A stretch of 64,000 nucleotides of DNA. It comes from Pseudomonas sp. CC6-YY-74. Its GTDB lineage: Bacteria > Pseudomonadota > Gammaproteobacteria > Pseudomonadales > Pseudomonadaceae. The stretch is taken from positions 1,123,501 through 1,187,500 of the forward strand of contig NZ_CP019947.1 in NCBI RefSeq assembly GCF_002025205.1, given 5' to 3'. The translations under genes were made by a program, and so were the position numbers. The notes below the pieces were generated by a model. The model saw nothing but the letters and a program-made list of their open reading frames with translations. It ran no database searches and was not told where the DNA came from. Of this stretch, positions 16,501 through 25,594 are shown piece after piece (the first letter of the stretch is position 1; each line of letters begins with the position of its first letter).

Positions 16501-17496
16501 TTACTTGGCGACTTTACCGAACAGGCGCAGGCGGCTGATACCACCGTCCGGGAATACGTTCAGCCGTACGTGAGTGATCGGGCCCAGCGCCTTGATCTGT
16601 TCGGCGAACTCGTGCTCGGCGTGCATCTCGAGCTTCTGGCTTGGCAGCAGGTCACGCCAGAACAGGCTCTGGGTTTCGATCTGGCTGTCGGTGCCGCCTT
16701 TGACGAACGCGGCCTGGATCGAGCAGCTGTCCGGGTAGTTGCCTTTGAAGTGCAGGGTATCGACGACAATGCGTTCGATTTCACCCGGAGCGCCAAGGGC
16801 GACGATCACCCAGTCGTTGCCAGGGGTGCGTCGGCGTGCGGTTTCCCAGCCGTCACCCATGTTGATGCCACGGCCCGGGTTGAGGATGTTACTCATGCGG
16901 CCGAAGTGCTCGTCCGAACAGGCCAGGGCGCGACCGCCATTCAGCGCGGCGGCCAGGTCGACCTGCTCGTTGTCGCCGACGTTGCTCCAGTCGCGGAACG
17001 GCACGCCGTAAACGCGCAGGCGGGCGACGCCGCCGTCCGGGTAGATGTTGAAGCGCAGGTGGGTAAAGGCCTGGGCATTGTTGATTGCGTGGTAGTGGTG
17101 ATTGTTGCCTTGCAGCTCAACCGCGCCCAGCACTTCAGTCCACTCGGTGCTATCAGTCGGGTCGCCTGCGGCGACGAAGCAGCCTTCCAGCGAGGCGGAC
17201 GGCGGGAAGTTGCCGGTGAAGAAGCTGGTGTCGATATCAACACCTTTGATCGAACCGGCCACGCCGAGGCGAATCACGGCGCTGTCGTAGCCTTCGAAAC
17301 GCTTGCGCCGCGATTCCCAGCCATCCATCCACTTGCCGTTGTCATCGAACACGCCTTCCTTCCACACCGCCGGGGTCGGTTGGAACAAGCGGTTGACGTC
17401 GGCGAACCAGTCATCGGTTACCGAGATGGCCTGGGTGCCGAGGCGCGCGTCGGCCAGGTTGACGTATTTCTCGAAGGGTACGGCGTAAGCTTTCAT
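16501..17496 (-). CDS. alc: Allantoicase Alc
   Basis: A 331-residue enzyme that hydrolyses allantoate to ureidoglycolate and urea. It has two repeated allantoicase (jelly-roll) domains, about residues 15-165 and 185-330. Repeats are visible as [21 protein letters not shown] with [12 protein letters not shown] in the first half, and [21 protein letters not shown] with [12 protein letters not shown] in the second. It is third in the operon, 39 bp after uraD. Confidence 0.95.
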   Translation of the reverse strand: MKAYAVPFEKYVNLADARLGTQAISVTDDWFADVNRLFQPTPAVWKEGVFDDNGKWMDGWESRRKRFEGYDSAVIRLGVAGSIKGVDIDTSFFTGNFPPSASLEGCFVAAGDPTDSTEWTEVLGAVELQGNNHHYHAINNAQAFTHLRFNIYPDGGVARLRVYGVPFRDWSNVGDNEQVDLAAALNGGRALACSDEHFGRMSNILNPGRGINMGDGWETARRRTPGNDWVIVALGAPGEIERIVVDTLHFKGNYPDSCSIQAAFVKGGTDSQIETQSLFWRDLLPSQKLEMHAEHEFAEQIKALGPITHVRLNVFPDGGISRLRLFGKVAK

Positions 17497-17535
17497 GTCG
17501 TGTCTGCCTTAACAGTGAGGGCGGGGAGTGGCGGG

Positions 17536-18051
17536 CTAGAGCTGCTGCAAGCGAAACAGGGCGATCTTATTGATCTCGGCCAGGGCGCAGGCGAATTCCT
17601 GCTCCGGAGCGTTGTGGATACGCTCCTCGAATGCCGCCAGAATCTGGTGTCGGTTGCTGCCTTTCACCGCCATGATGAAGGGGAAGCCGAACTTGGCCTT
17701 ATAGGCGTCATTCAGTTCGGTAAAGCGGGAGAACTCCTCGGCCGTGCATGCGCTGATGCCGGCGCCGGCCTGTTCGGTGGTGCTGGAGGCGGTCAGCTCG
17801 CCACGCACTGCCGCCTTGCCGGCCAAGTCCGGGTGAGCGTTGATCAGGGCCAGTTGCTCGGCATGGCTGGCGCTGAGCAGGATGTCGGCCATGCGCTGGT
17901 GCAGGCCATTGACTTGATTAACGCTGTCGTCCAGGCCCAGTTCGAACGCCTTCTCGGCCACCCAGGGCGAATGCTCGTAGATATCGGCGAAGACGTTGAC
18001 GAAGTCTTCGCGGCTCAGGCGCGACGGGGTCAGGGTCTGAAAGCGGCTCAT
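17536..18051 (-). CDS. uraD: OHCU decarboxylase UraD
   Basis: A 171-residue enzyme that decarboxylates 2-oxo-4-hydroxy-4-carboxy-5-ureidoimidazoline to S-allantoin. The catalytic histidine lies in LINAHPDLAGKAA (about residue 70), and FGFPFIMAVKG (about 122) is the substrate-binding motif. The start at 18051 gives MSRFQTLTPSRLSREDFV; a longer frame only extends into puuE. ATGA overlap of 4 bp with puuE implies translational coupling. Confidence 0.95.
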   Translation of the reverse strand: MSRFQTLTPSRLSREDFVNVFADIYEHSPWVAEKAFELGLDDSVNQVNGLHQRMADILLSASHAEQLALINAHPDLAGKAAVRGELTASSTTEQAGAGISACTAEEFSRFTELNDAYKAKFGFPFIMAVKGSNRHQILAAFEERIHNAPEQEFACALAEINKIALFRLQQL

Positions 18052-18977
18052 GTGCGGGTCTCGACAAAAGGGTGGGTGGCGTGCCAGTGGCGGGCGATAT
18101 CGACGCGGCGGGCGCACCAGACTTTTTCGTGGCTTTTGACGTACTCGATAAAGCGCGCCAGGGCGGCGATCCGCGCGGGGCGGCCGAGCAGGCGGCAGTG
18201 CATGCCGATCGACAGCATCTTCGGCGCGCCAGCCACGCCTTCGGCGTAGAGCACATCGAAGGCGTCTTTCAAGTACTGGTAGAAGTCGTCGCCGGTGTTG
18301 AAACCCTGCGCCTGGGTGAAGCGCATGTCGTTGGTGTCCAGGGTGTAGGGGATCACCAGGTGCGGCTTGGCCACGCTGCTGGCCGGATCCCAGTAGGGCA
18401 GGTCGTCGTCATAGGTGTCGGAATCGTAGAGGAAGCCGCCTTCCTGCATGACCAGGCGCCGGGTGTTCGGCCCGGTGCGGCCGGTGTACCAGCCCAGCGG
18501 GCGCTCGCCCGTGATGTCGGTGAGGATGCGGATGGCTTCGAGCATATGCTCACGCTCTTGCGCCTCGTCCATGTACTGGTAGTCGATCCAGCGGTACCCG
18601 TGGCTGCAGATTTCATGGCCGGCCGCGACCATGGCCTTGATCATGTCGGGGTTACGCTGGGCGGCCATGGCGACGGCGAACACGGTCAGCGGAATCGCGT
18701 GCTGGTCGAACAGTTTGAGCAGGCGCCACGCGCCGGCGCGGCTGCCGTATTCATAGAGCGATTCCATGCTCATGTTGCGTTCGCCCTGCAGCGGCTGGGC
18801 GGAGACCATCTCGGAGAGGAAGGACTCGGATTCCTGGTCGCCGTGCAGCACGTTGCGCTCGCCACCTTCCTCATAGTTGAGGACGAACGACAGGGCAATG
18901 CGGGCATCGCCAGGCCAGTGTGGGTGCGGCGGGTTGTTGGCGTAACCGATCAGGTCGCGTGGGTAGTCAGCGCTCAC
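18048..18977 (-). CDS. puuE: PuuE-type allantoinase
   Basis: A 309-residue polysaccharide-deacetylase-like enzyme that hydrolyses allantoin to allantoate without the metal centre of classical allantoinases. Features are YPRDLIGYANNPPHPHWP at the N-terminus, LNYEEGGERNVLHGD, EICSHGYRWIDYQ (about residue 137) and GWYTGRTGPNTRRLV (about 175). The start is GTG at 18977 with AAGGAAG 8 bases upstream; longer frames cross the promoter and operator. It is the first gene of puuE-uraD-alc-allA-puuD, with TTGTATACAA 75 bp upstream. Confidence 0.95.
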   Translation of the reverse strand: MSADYPRDLIGYANNPPHPHWPGDARIALSFVLNYEEGGERNVLHGDQESESFLSEMVSAQPLQGERNMSMESLYEYGSRAGAWRLLKLFDQHAIPLTVFAVAMAAQRNPDMIKAMVAAGHEICSHGYRWIDYQYMDEAQEREHMLEAIRILTDITGERPLGWYTGRTGPNTRRLVMQEGGFLYDSDTYDDDLPYWDPASSVAKPHLVIPYTLDTNDMRFTQAQGFNTGDDFYQYLKDAFDVLYAEGVAGAPKMLSIGMHCRLLGRPARIAALARFIEYVKSHEKVWCARRVDIARHWHATHPFVETRT

Positions 18978-19051
18978 TGCAGTCTTCCTTCTTGGCGTGT
19001 TGCGGTCACTGCGTAGCCCAGGTGACAAGGGACGCGACCGTGATGAGCTAA

Positions 19052-19061
19052 TTGTATACAA
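19052..19061. promoter_or_regulatory. Putative operator TTGTATACAA (site 5)
   Basis: A perfect palindrome upstream of puuE on the minus strand, in an AT-rich divergent promoter region shared with the HIU hydrolase gene. Confidence 0.65.
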
Positions 19062-19231
19062 AATGAATAACGCTTTGTAAATAAAAAATCAGCTTTATTG
19101 CTAAATCAATTCTCGCCATTGAATCTGTGTGGGTGCCCAGTCCGTGCGCCTGGCGCCTGCCCTTACCCGCGAAGTTTGCCGTCATGGCGGTACCTGAAGC
19201 GGCGGTTTTGACGGAATTATTGTAAATATAA

Positions 19232-19241
19232 TTGTGTACAA
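19232..19241. promoter_or_regulatory. Putative operator TTGTGTACAA (site 6)
   Basis: It reads ATTGTGTACAAT when extended by one base each side. It lies on the HIU hydrolase side of the divergent region, 180 bp from site 5, so each divergent promoter has its own copy. Confidence 0.65.
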
Positions 19242-19346
19242 TAAAACAAAAAAATGTCTTGAATGATTCGGCGGCATGCTATGCTCCGCCCAACTCAAGG
19301 CTGCTGGAGCCTGAGTCATCTGCCGAATTCAATATTCAATAACAGT

Positions 19347-19394
19347 AGAGGAGGTGCGGTGTCTGCGTGGCAATTGGCCGGCGTGGATGCCTGA
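19347..19394 (+). other. Possible 11-codon leader ORF upstream of the HIU hydrolase
   Basis: The strongest ribosome-binding site here, AGAGGAGG (19347-19354), does not fit the hydrolase start. It is 4 bases before GTG at 19359, which opens an 11-codon frame ending TGA at 19392-19394, just 5 bases before the hydrolase ATG at 19400. It may be a translational-coupling leader. Alternatively an in-frame GTG at 19367 is the true hydrolase start. Confidence 0.4.
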
Positions 19395-19399
19395 TAGCT

Positions 19400-19753
19400 A
19401 TGGGACGATTGACCACACATGTTCTAGATGCCGCGCACGGCTGCCCCGGCAGCGCCATCACTGTTGAGTTGTATCGGGTCGAAGGCGCGCAGATGGAGCT
19501 GGTTACCCGCGTGGTGACCAACCATGACGGCCGTTGCGATGCGCCTATTCTGCAGGGCGACGATTACCGCAGTGGTGTCTACCAGCTGCACTTCCATGCG
19601 GGCGACTATTACCGGGCCCGTGGCGTGCAGTTGCCCGATCCGGCGTTTCTCGATGTGGTGGTGCTGCGCTTCGGTATCGATGCCGGCCAGGATCACTACC
19701 ATGTGCCGCTGCTGATCTCCCCGTACAGCTACTCCACTTATCGCGGTAGTTGA
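19400..19753 (+). CDS. uraH: 5-hydroxyisourate hydrolase (transthyretin-like)
   Basis: A 117-residue enzyme that opens 5-hydroxyisourate, the PuuD product, to OHCU, the UraD substrate. All signatures of transthyretin-related hydrolases are present: MGRLTTHVLDAAHG with the catalytic histidine, HYHVPLLISPYSYSTY with a second histidine, and the invariant C-terminal YRGS. The ATG at 19400 gives the standard length, but its ribosome-binding site is poor. It is divergent from puuE across 422 bp containing two operator-like sites. There is no periplasmic signal. Confidence 0.94.
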   Translation: MGRLTTHVLDAAHGCPGSAITVELYRVEGAQMELVTRVVTNHDGRCDAPILQGDDYRSGVYQLHFHAGDYYRARGVQLPDPAFLDVVVLRFGIDAGQDHYHVPLLISPYSYSTYRGS

Positions 19754-19861
19754 CTGCTCAGGCGGGGCTGCGCTGGGTGAGCCGGCAGGCCCGTTGTGCG
19801 GAACCTGATGGCAGGCACTCGAGTGCCTGCCATCATTGTTTCTGCGCAGCGAATGACGCCA

Positions 19862-21808
19862 TCAAGTCTTGAAGCGATTAACCAGTTCATTGAGCTGAGT
19901 GGAGAGGCTGGAGAGGTTGTGCGAGTCACTGCGCGCCGACTCTGCCAGGCCTGCGACCAGCTGCGCATCGCCATGGATCATGCTGATGTGACGGTTGATG
20001 TCTTCGGCGACCTGGTGCTGTTCTTCGGCGGCAGTGGCGATTTGCGCATTCATATCGCGTATTACATCGACCGACTCGCGGATCAAGCCGAAGCTTGAGC
20101 GGGCGTCGGTAATGCTGCTAACCGTACTCTGCGAGACCTCCAGGCTGGCATGCATTTGCTTGCCCATCTCCCGGGTGCGCTGGGCCAGACTGCTCAGCAG
20201 TCCGTCAATTTCAGCGGTGGAGTCCGCGGTGCGCTTGGCCAGCGCGCGAACCTCGTCAGCCACAACGGCAAAGCCCCGTCCCTGTTCGCCGGCACGTGCC
20301 GCTTCAATCGCAGCATTGAGGGCAAGCAGGTTGGTTTGTTCGGCGATCGAGCGAATGGTGCCGAGAATCGACTGGATATTATTGTTGTCCTGCTCGAGCT
20401 GTTGCATCGCCGCGGCAGACTGGGATATTTCTCGGCTCAGCTTCTCGACATTGCTGACGGCAGCATCGATTTGCAGTTGCCCGTCACGCGCCTGTTTTTG
20501 TCCATTGTCCGCCGACTCCGCGGCCTGAGAGCAGGAGCGCGCCACTTCGTTGGCGGTGGCGACCATCTCGTGAAAGGCGGTGGAGACCATGTCGATCGAT
20601 TCACGCTGCCGCCCTGCAGCTTCGGTCATGTCGCCAGAAACCTTGGAGGAGGTGGTTGAGGTCTGCTGGATATGCTGGGCAGCTTGGCCAATGTTGAGGA
20701 TCAATTGACGAATGGCTGTGAGGAACTGATTGAACCAATTGGCCAGTTGCGCGGTTTCATCCTGGCCACGCACGGTAAGGGCCTGAGTCAGGTCGCCTTC
20801 ACCTTGGGCAATGCCTTCCAGGCCACTGGCTACCGCGCGAATCGGTCTGACGATAAGCCCGGCAAAGCTGGCTCCCACCAGGGCAAACACGGCGGCGAGC
20901 ACGATTGCCAGCCCCGCGATGATCCAGGTCAGGCGGGTGACCCCGGCCATCGCTTCTTGTTCACTGATCAGGCCGACAAAGCGCCAGCCAAGTTGTTCGG
21001 AAGGCCAGACGTTGGCCATATAACGTGCCCCGTTCAGCTCTACTTCGACCAGGCCTTTTTGTGCATTGCTCAGCGTGTTGTATCCGTCCTTCAAGTCACT
21101 TATTTTCTTGAAGTTGTTAGTAGGGTTTTGAGGGTCGACCAGAATGGTGCCGTTATCCTCCATCAGCATCAGGTAACCACTTTCGCCCAGTTTGATCTGC
21201 TTGACGATGTCGGTCAGCTGCTTGAGTGAGACGTCGATGCTGATCACCCCACCCGGGTTGCCGAGGGTGTTGGCAATGCTGCGAGCGCTGGCTAACAGTA
21301 CGGCATCGTCGGGGGCCCAGTAGTAGGCGTCGGTGCGCACGGTCTTGCCCTGATTGTCCATGGCTTTTTGATACCAGGGGCGTTTGCGCGGGTCGTAATT
21401 GCTCACTTTGGAGTCTTCTGGCCAGCTCACATAGCCGCCTTGGATATTTCCCATCGATACATAGGAATAGGCCGGGTGGCTGGTCCCCAGGCCAGCAAAC
21501 AGGGCGAGGATTTGCGTGTCTTGCTCGCCGGTTGGGATGCTTGCAGCGTTGGCATCAATATATTGCTTGAGGCTGTCGTCGGATTGAGCAACGAGCGGGT
21601 GCTTGGCCAGGTATTCGACGTTTTGGTTGATGCCATCGAAAAATAACCGCATGGCGTTCTCTACCTGGCGGATCTCGCGGGCGCTGGTGTCGACGAACTC
21701 AGTTCTGGCATCGCTACGTAGATTGACGATGACCAGAACGGCGACCAGCATGATGGGGACGCAGGCGATGATGGCGAAGGCCCAGGTCAGTTTTTGTTTT
21801 ATGTTCAT
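19862..21808 (-). CDS. Methyl-accepting chemotaxis protein with dCache sensor
   Basis: A 648-residue chemoreceptor. TM1 (about residues 7-30), a periplasmic double-Cache domain (about 35-285), TM2 (about 293-320), HAMP (about 320-372) and a cytosolic signalling domain whose tip reads [20 protein letters not shown]. In the membrane-distal Cache module, [12 protein letters not shown] and [10 protein letters not shown] are the ligand-contact segments. There is no C-terminal CheR-binding pentapeptide. It stands next to the HIU hydrolase on the opposite strand, so a purine or ureide ligand is plausible, as for known purine-sensing dCache receptors, but the ligand cannot be read directly. Confidence 0.93.
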   Translation of the reverse strand: MNIKQKLTWAFAIIACVPIMLVAVLVIVNLRSDARTEFVDTSAREIRQVENAMRLFFDGINQNVEYLAKHPLVAQSDDSLKQYIDANAASIPTGEQDTQILALFAGLGTSHPAYSYVSMGNIQGGYVSWPEDSKVSNYDPRKRPWYQKAMDNQGKTVRTDAYYWAPDDAVLLASARSIANTLGNPGGVISIDVSLKQLTDIVKQIKLGESGYLMLMEDNGTILVDPQNPTNNFKKISDLKDGYNTLSNAQKGLVEVELNGARYMANVWPSEQLGWRFVGLISEQEAMAGVTRLTWIIAGLAIVLAAVFALVGASFAGLIVRPIRAVASGLEGIAQGEGDLTQALTVRGQDETAQLANWFNQFLTAIRQLILNIGQAAQHIQQTSTTSSKVSGDMTEAAGRQRESIDMVSTAFHEMVATANEVARSCSQAAESADNGQKQARDGQLQIDAAVSNVEKLSREISQSAAAMQQLEQDNNNIQSILGTIRSIAEQTNLLALNAAIEAARAGEQGRGFAVVADEVRALAKRTADSTAEIDGLLSSLAQRTREMGKQMHASLEVSQSTVSSITDARSSFGLIRESVDVIRDMNAQIATAAEEQHQVAEDINRHISMIHGDAQLVAGLAESARSDSHNLSSLSTQLNELVNRFKT

Positions 21809-22226
21809 CAGGGGTCCTTGCGCACGACGCTGTGCGGGAATTTGGGGGGCTCTTATAGTGTCGGCTGCCTAGCTGAGAGCTTTACCCAGTGCGCTCGCCA
21901 GTTGTCTATTCGCGCCAACTGTTGCCGCGTGGACCGCTAGAGAGGCAGTTTTGCGCTGCGGTACGCTCGCTTGCTGGGTCGTAGGCGGCCGTGTAGGTCA
22001 GGTGCCCTTGCTGAGCTTCCCGGCAGCGGCTCGATCGATTGCGGTAGCTGATAGCGAATGCTTGTGGCCCTCTGACTCATGAGTAGAGTCCCTGGCCCGC
22101 GCCCACTGCGGGCTTTTTTGTTTGCTGGCGGGCATCGCTGCGCAGGACGGCCGGGCGGCGATCCGTTCGGACTATCCACGGCGTACCGCCTACCGCGAGT
22201 AGCGCCCTACGGTGCTGGCTGCTGCA
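21809..22226. other. 418-bp gap with an orphan plus-strand terminator
   Basis: The MCP promoter lies at the left end. No protein gene is supported on either strand. A good intrinsic terminator at 22095-22119 has no plus-strand gene before it, so an unannotated small RNA is possible between about 21850 and 22119. A GCGTACCGCC...CGCCCTACGG repeat (22181-22212) resembles one at 35576-35604. Confidence 0.45.
22095..22119 (+). terminator. Orphan intrinsic terminator
   Basis: GCCCGC (22095-22100), a 7-base loop, GCGGGC (22108-22113), then six T residues. The T-run is on the plus strand only, so it cannot serve the two flanking minus-strand genes. Confidence 0.7.
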
Positions 22227-23024
22227 TTAGCGCGTGGCCATCCAGATCAGCAAGCCCGCCTGGAACATGCAAAACGCCACCAGGCAGGCGATGGTGAAAC
22301 GCAGGCTGCTGTCGTCGCGGCGGAACAATTCGATGCGCGATTCCAACTTGCGCAGCTTGGCGTCCTGTTCGCGCAGGCTCAGATCGGCTTGTTGCAACAT
22401 GGCCGCAGCATCGAGCAGGTCGACCATCTGCACCTTTTCGCTAGACCAATCGCTGTGCAGGCTGCTGACCCGCTCTGCGCTGTAACGCGCTTTGAGTTGC
22501 AGGGGGTCGAGGTATTCGATGACGAAGCCCTGGGCTTGCAGGCAGTGGTCGCGGCGTAGGCGGGCGTCTTCGCTGAGGGCGTCTTTGGCCGCCAGGGCAG
22601 CACCCTCTACCAGGTAGTGCGCGCAGTGTTGCTGGGCCCAGGCGATACCCTGGGCTAGCAGAAAACGTCCCAGGCCTCGATTGGCCGGCTCTACCAGCAA
22701 GCCCTTTTCCGGGCCGAGGTGCATCTCCTTGCTGCGATGGTCGATCCATACTTCCAGCAGGTTCAGTTCCTTGCGCCCCCCCACGCCGGGCAGGTGCAGG
22801 GTCAGGCGCAGCAGGCTCTGGCCCTTGGCGTGCCGTTCCACCCGGCCCAGTTGCACGAAGCGCAAAGGCCGCGCGCCGGTGTGACGGTCGACCGGTAGAG
22901 GGGCCAGACGCAACAGGCGAAAGTGCTCGGGCGCGAGATTCGCCCAGGGATGGGCTTTCTCGGCCATGGCTTGGGCTTGGGCGGCGGTGTCAGGCGCAGA
23001 TTGTGGAGAATTGGCGTCGGTCAT
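22227..23024 (-). CDS. Conserved protein with C-terminal membrane anchor, function unknown
   Basis: A 265-residue protein I do not recognise functionally. The ATG at 23024 (MTDANSPQSAPDT) is preferred over an extension of 12 residues. The central part (about 90-190: LNLLEVWIDHRSKEMHLG, RGLGRFLLAQGIAWAQQHC) looks like an acetyltransferase-type fold by secondary-structure pattern only. A predicted helix (about 205-245, LREQDAKLRKLESRIELF) is coiled-coil-like, and the tail LRFTIACLVAFCMFQAGLLI is a single membrane anchor. It is 52 bp downstream of the hydrolase gene on the same strand. Confidence 0.75.
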   Translation of the reverse strand: MTDANSPQSAPDTAAQAQAMAEKAHPWANLAPEHFRLLRLAPLPVDRHTGARPLRFVQLGRVERHAKGQSLLRLTLHLPGVGGRKELNLLEVWIDHRSKEMHLGPEKGLLVEPANRGLGRFLLAQGIAWAQQHCAHYLVEGAALAAKDALSEDARLRRDHCLQAQGFVIEYLDPLQLKARYSAERVSSLHSDWSSEKVQMVDLLDAAAMLQQADLSLREQDAKLRKLESRIELFRRDDSSLRFTIACLVAFCMFQAGLLIWMATR

Positions 23025-23076
23025 AAAGGCAGTCCTGTGCGCGATACCAGCATAGGGCATCGGGCTGGCCCAACCT

Positions 23077-24066
23077 TTATCGGCCGGTTTGCGCGACGCT
23101 GGAGGCTGGCGCTGTGCCGGTGACGTCGATGAAGCTGGCGATCCGCTCGGTCAGCAGGCGCGCCAGGGGCAGGCGCGGGTTGTCGTAGGACGCCAATTGC
23201 GCCTTGCCGTCCAGCGGGACGATGCGCAGGACGTGGTTCATGCCTTCGACTATCACCAGTTGCGCATCCGTCTTGACGGCTTGCAAGGCCTCGGCATCGG
23301 CGACGCCGACCTGGATGTCGTGACTGCCCTGGACGATCAGTGCGGGGATCTGCAGGCGGGCAAAAACCTCGCTGGGGTTGTAGCGGAACAGTGAGATCAG
23401 ATAGGGCTGCACGCTGGGACGAAACAGCACTTGCAGCTCATCGGGCACTGCATCGGTCGGCTGGCCGGCCAGCAGCGAGTCAAGCAACCGCTGGCTGTGC
23501 GTGAGCAATTTCGGCGGCAGGCGATAGTGCAGTTGTTCGCGCAGTACCTGGTCGATGGGGCGTGAGCTGCCGGCAAGCGAGATCAGCGCATCGGCGCCGG
23601 CTGCGGGGGCCGCCAGGCTGGCGATCAAGGCGCCTTCGCTGTGGCCGATCAGGATCAGGCGACTGAAATCCCCATCGGCCTTGAGCAGCTGGCCCCAGGC
23701 GGCCACGTCGGCGACATACTGCTCGACAGTCAAGTCGCGCTCGTCCGGGGTGGCCGTGCGGCTGGCGGCGATCCCGCGCTTGTCGTAGCGCACACTGGCG
23801 ATGCCATGCTTGGCCAGCGCCTGGGCCAGGCGCTTGAGGCTGTCGCTGTGCCCGCCAGCGGGATTGTTGCCATCGCGGTCGGTCGGCCCGGAGCCGGCGA
23901 CCAGCAGCGCGACAGGGACCGGCTTGGCGCTTAGCGGTCGTAATAAAGTGCCATGCAGGGTGCCCTGATCGGTTGCCAGACGAATCGGTCGTTGCTCGAT
24001 GGTATGGGGCGCGGCCTGGGTCAGGCCGGCAAGCAAGGTAAGGCTCAAGAGGAGGACTCGCAGCAT
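23077..24066 (-). CDS. Secreted alpha/beta hydrolase
   Basis: A 329-residue protein with a signal peptide (MLRVLLLSLTLLAGLTQA-AP) and a serine alpha/beta-hydrolase fold. The nucleophile elbow is LIGHSEGALIA (about residue 143), the acid is in VQGSHDIQVG (about 248) and the catalytic histidine is in VEGMNHVLR (about 276). ALLVAGSGPTDRDGNNPAGG supplies the oxyanion region. The substrate is unknown. Divergent from aroC. Confidence 0.87.
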   Translation of the reverse strand: MLRVLLLSLTLLAGLTQAAPHTIEQRPIRLATDQGTLHGTLLRPLSAKPVPVALLVAGSGPTDRDGNNPAGGHSDSLKRLAQALAKHGIASVRYDKRGIAASRTATPDERDLTVEQYVADVAAWGQLLKADGDFSRLILIGHSEGALIASLAAPAAGADALISLAGSSRPIDQVLREQLHYRLPPKLLTHSQRLLDSLLAGQPTDAVPDELQVLFRPSVQPYLISLFRYNPSEVFARLQIPALIVQGSHDIQVGVADAEALQAVKTDAQLVIVEGMNHVLRIVPLDGKAQLASYDNPRLPLARLLTERIASFIDVTGTAPASSVAQTGR

Positions 24067-24405
24067 GGGTAGGTACTATGGCAACGGAAGTGAGTTGGAC
24101 GTCAGCACCGACATAAGGTTCTAGCGGCCCCTCAGCCCTGCTGCGCAGATGCCACTGTCTTTAGCGTGAAGGCCGCATTTTTTCTGCAGTTTCTCGTTAA
24201 ATGGCCTGCTATTCGCTTCAAACGGGCAATCAGACTGCCCCAGGCCGGACTTTGCCTCACCACGAAGGGGCAAGTCCGACAGGCTACTAGGGTGAACTGG
24301 GCTGGCACCGCGGGTATACTCGCGGCCTTTATCGAGTAGGGGTTTGGCGCGCGCGGGCAAGCGTTGCGCCGGGCCCGGTGCTGATTCCCGCGGAGTATCC
24401 TGCAA
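24067..24405. other. 339-bp divergent region between the hydrolase and aroC
   Basis: No gene is supported. A TATACT at 24313-24318 is a candidate -10 element for aroC, without a convincing -35. In many pseudomonads prmB precedes aroC; no trace of it is visible here. Confidence 0.45.
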
Positions 24406-25497
24406 ATGTCCGGCAATACCTACGGCAAGTTGTTCACCGTCACCAGCGCAGGCGAAAGCCATGGCCCGGCGCTGGTCGCCATCGTCGATGGTTGTCCACC
24501 GGGCCTGGAATTGTCGCTGGACGACATGCAGCGCGACCTCGACCGGCGCAAGCCGGGCACCAGCCGCCACACCACCCAGCGTCAGGAAGACGATGTGGTG
24601 GAAATCCTCGCCGGGGTGTTCGAGGGCAAGACCACTGGTTGCGCCATCGGCCTGCTGATCCGCAATACCGATCAGAAGTCCAAGGATTACTCGGCGATCA
24701 AGGATGTCTTCCGCCCGGCCCACGCCGATTACACCTATCAGCACAAGTACGGCATCCGCGACTACCGTGGCGGTGGCCGTAGCTCGGCCCGCGAGACCGC
24801 CATGCGCGTGGCTGCCGGCGCCATTGCCAAGAAATACCTGGCGACCCAGGGCATCGTGATTCGCGGTTATATGAGCCAGCTCGGTCCGATCGAGATTCCG
24901 TTCAAGAGCTGGGACAGCGTCGAGCAGAACGCCTTCTTCTGCCCTGACCCGGATAAGGTGGCGGAACTGGAAGCCTATATGGACCAACTGCGCCGCGATC
25001 AGGATTCGGTCGGGGCGAAGATCACCGTGGTCGCCGAAGGGGTGATGCCGGGGCTGGGCGAGCCGATCTTCGACCGTCTGGACGCCGAGCTGGCCCATGC
25101 GCTGATGAGCATCAACGCGGTCAAGGGCGTGGAAATCGGCGCCGGTTTCGCCAGTGTCGCCCAGCGCGGCACCGAGCATCGCGACGAGCTTACGCCTGCG
25201 GGCTTTTTGTCGAATAACGCCGGCGGCATTCTCGGCGGCATTTCCAGCGGGCAGCCAATCGTCGCCCACCTGGCGCTCAAGCCAACCTCCAGTATTACCA
25301 CGCCGGGGCGCTCGATCGACGTCGATGGCAATGTGGTGGAGGTGATCACCAAGGGCCGTCACGACCCCTGCGTCGGCATCCGCGCCACGCCGATCGCCGA
25401 GGCGATGATGGCCCTTGTGCTGATGGATCACCTGCTGCGCCACCGTGCGCAGAACGCCGATGTACGGGTGACCACACCGGTGTTGCCGCAGCTTTGA
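24406..25497 (+). CDS. aroC: Chorismate synthase AroC
   Basis: A 363-residue FMN-dependent enzyme that makes chorismate from 5-enolpyruvylshikimate 3-phosphate. All three family signatures are visible: [18 protein letters not shown] (about residue 17), [20 protein letters not shown] (about 125) and RTEVIT-type segments replaced here by [18 protein letters not shown] near the end. [10 protein letters not shown] and GGISSGQPI contribute to the FMN site. Start [10 protein letters not shown] is canonical. Confidence 0.97.
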   Translation: MSGNTYGKLFTVTSAGESHGPALVAIVDGCPPGLELSLDDMQRDLDRRKPGTSRHTTQRQEDDVVEILAGVFEGKTTGCAIGLLIRNTDQKSKDYSAIKDVFRPAHADYTYQHKYGIRDYRGGGRSSARETAMRVAAGAIAKKYLATQGIVIRGYMSQLGPIEIPFKSWDSVEQNAFFCPDPDKVAELEAYMDQLRRDQDSVGAKITVVAEGVMPGLGEPIFDRLDAELAHALMSINAVKGVEIGAGFASVAQRGTEHRDELTPAGFLSNNAGGILGGISSGQPIVAHLALKPTSSITTPGRSIDVDGNVVEVITKGRHDPCVGIRATPIAEAMMALVLMDHLLRHRAQNADVRVTTPVLPQL

Positions 25498-25504
25498 GCA
25501 AGGG

Positions 25505-25580
25505 TAGGTTGGGCCGGGCCGCGCAGGCTGAGCGCGGCTCGCAGTGTTGGGTTGCGCCGTTGGGCGCCTCAACCCAACCT
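25505..25580. repeat. Palindromic repeat between aroC and the MFS gene
   Basis: AGGTTGGG (25506-25513) pairs with CCCAACCT (25573-25580), and GTTGGGTTG (25546-25554) with CAACCCAAC (25570-25578). The nested palindromes may form the aroC transcript end; there is no T-run. Confidence 0.55.
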
Positions 25581-25594
25581 GGGTTGGTTAAACC

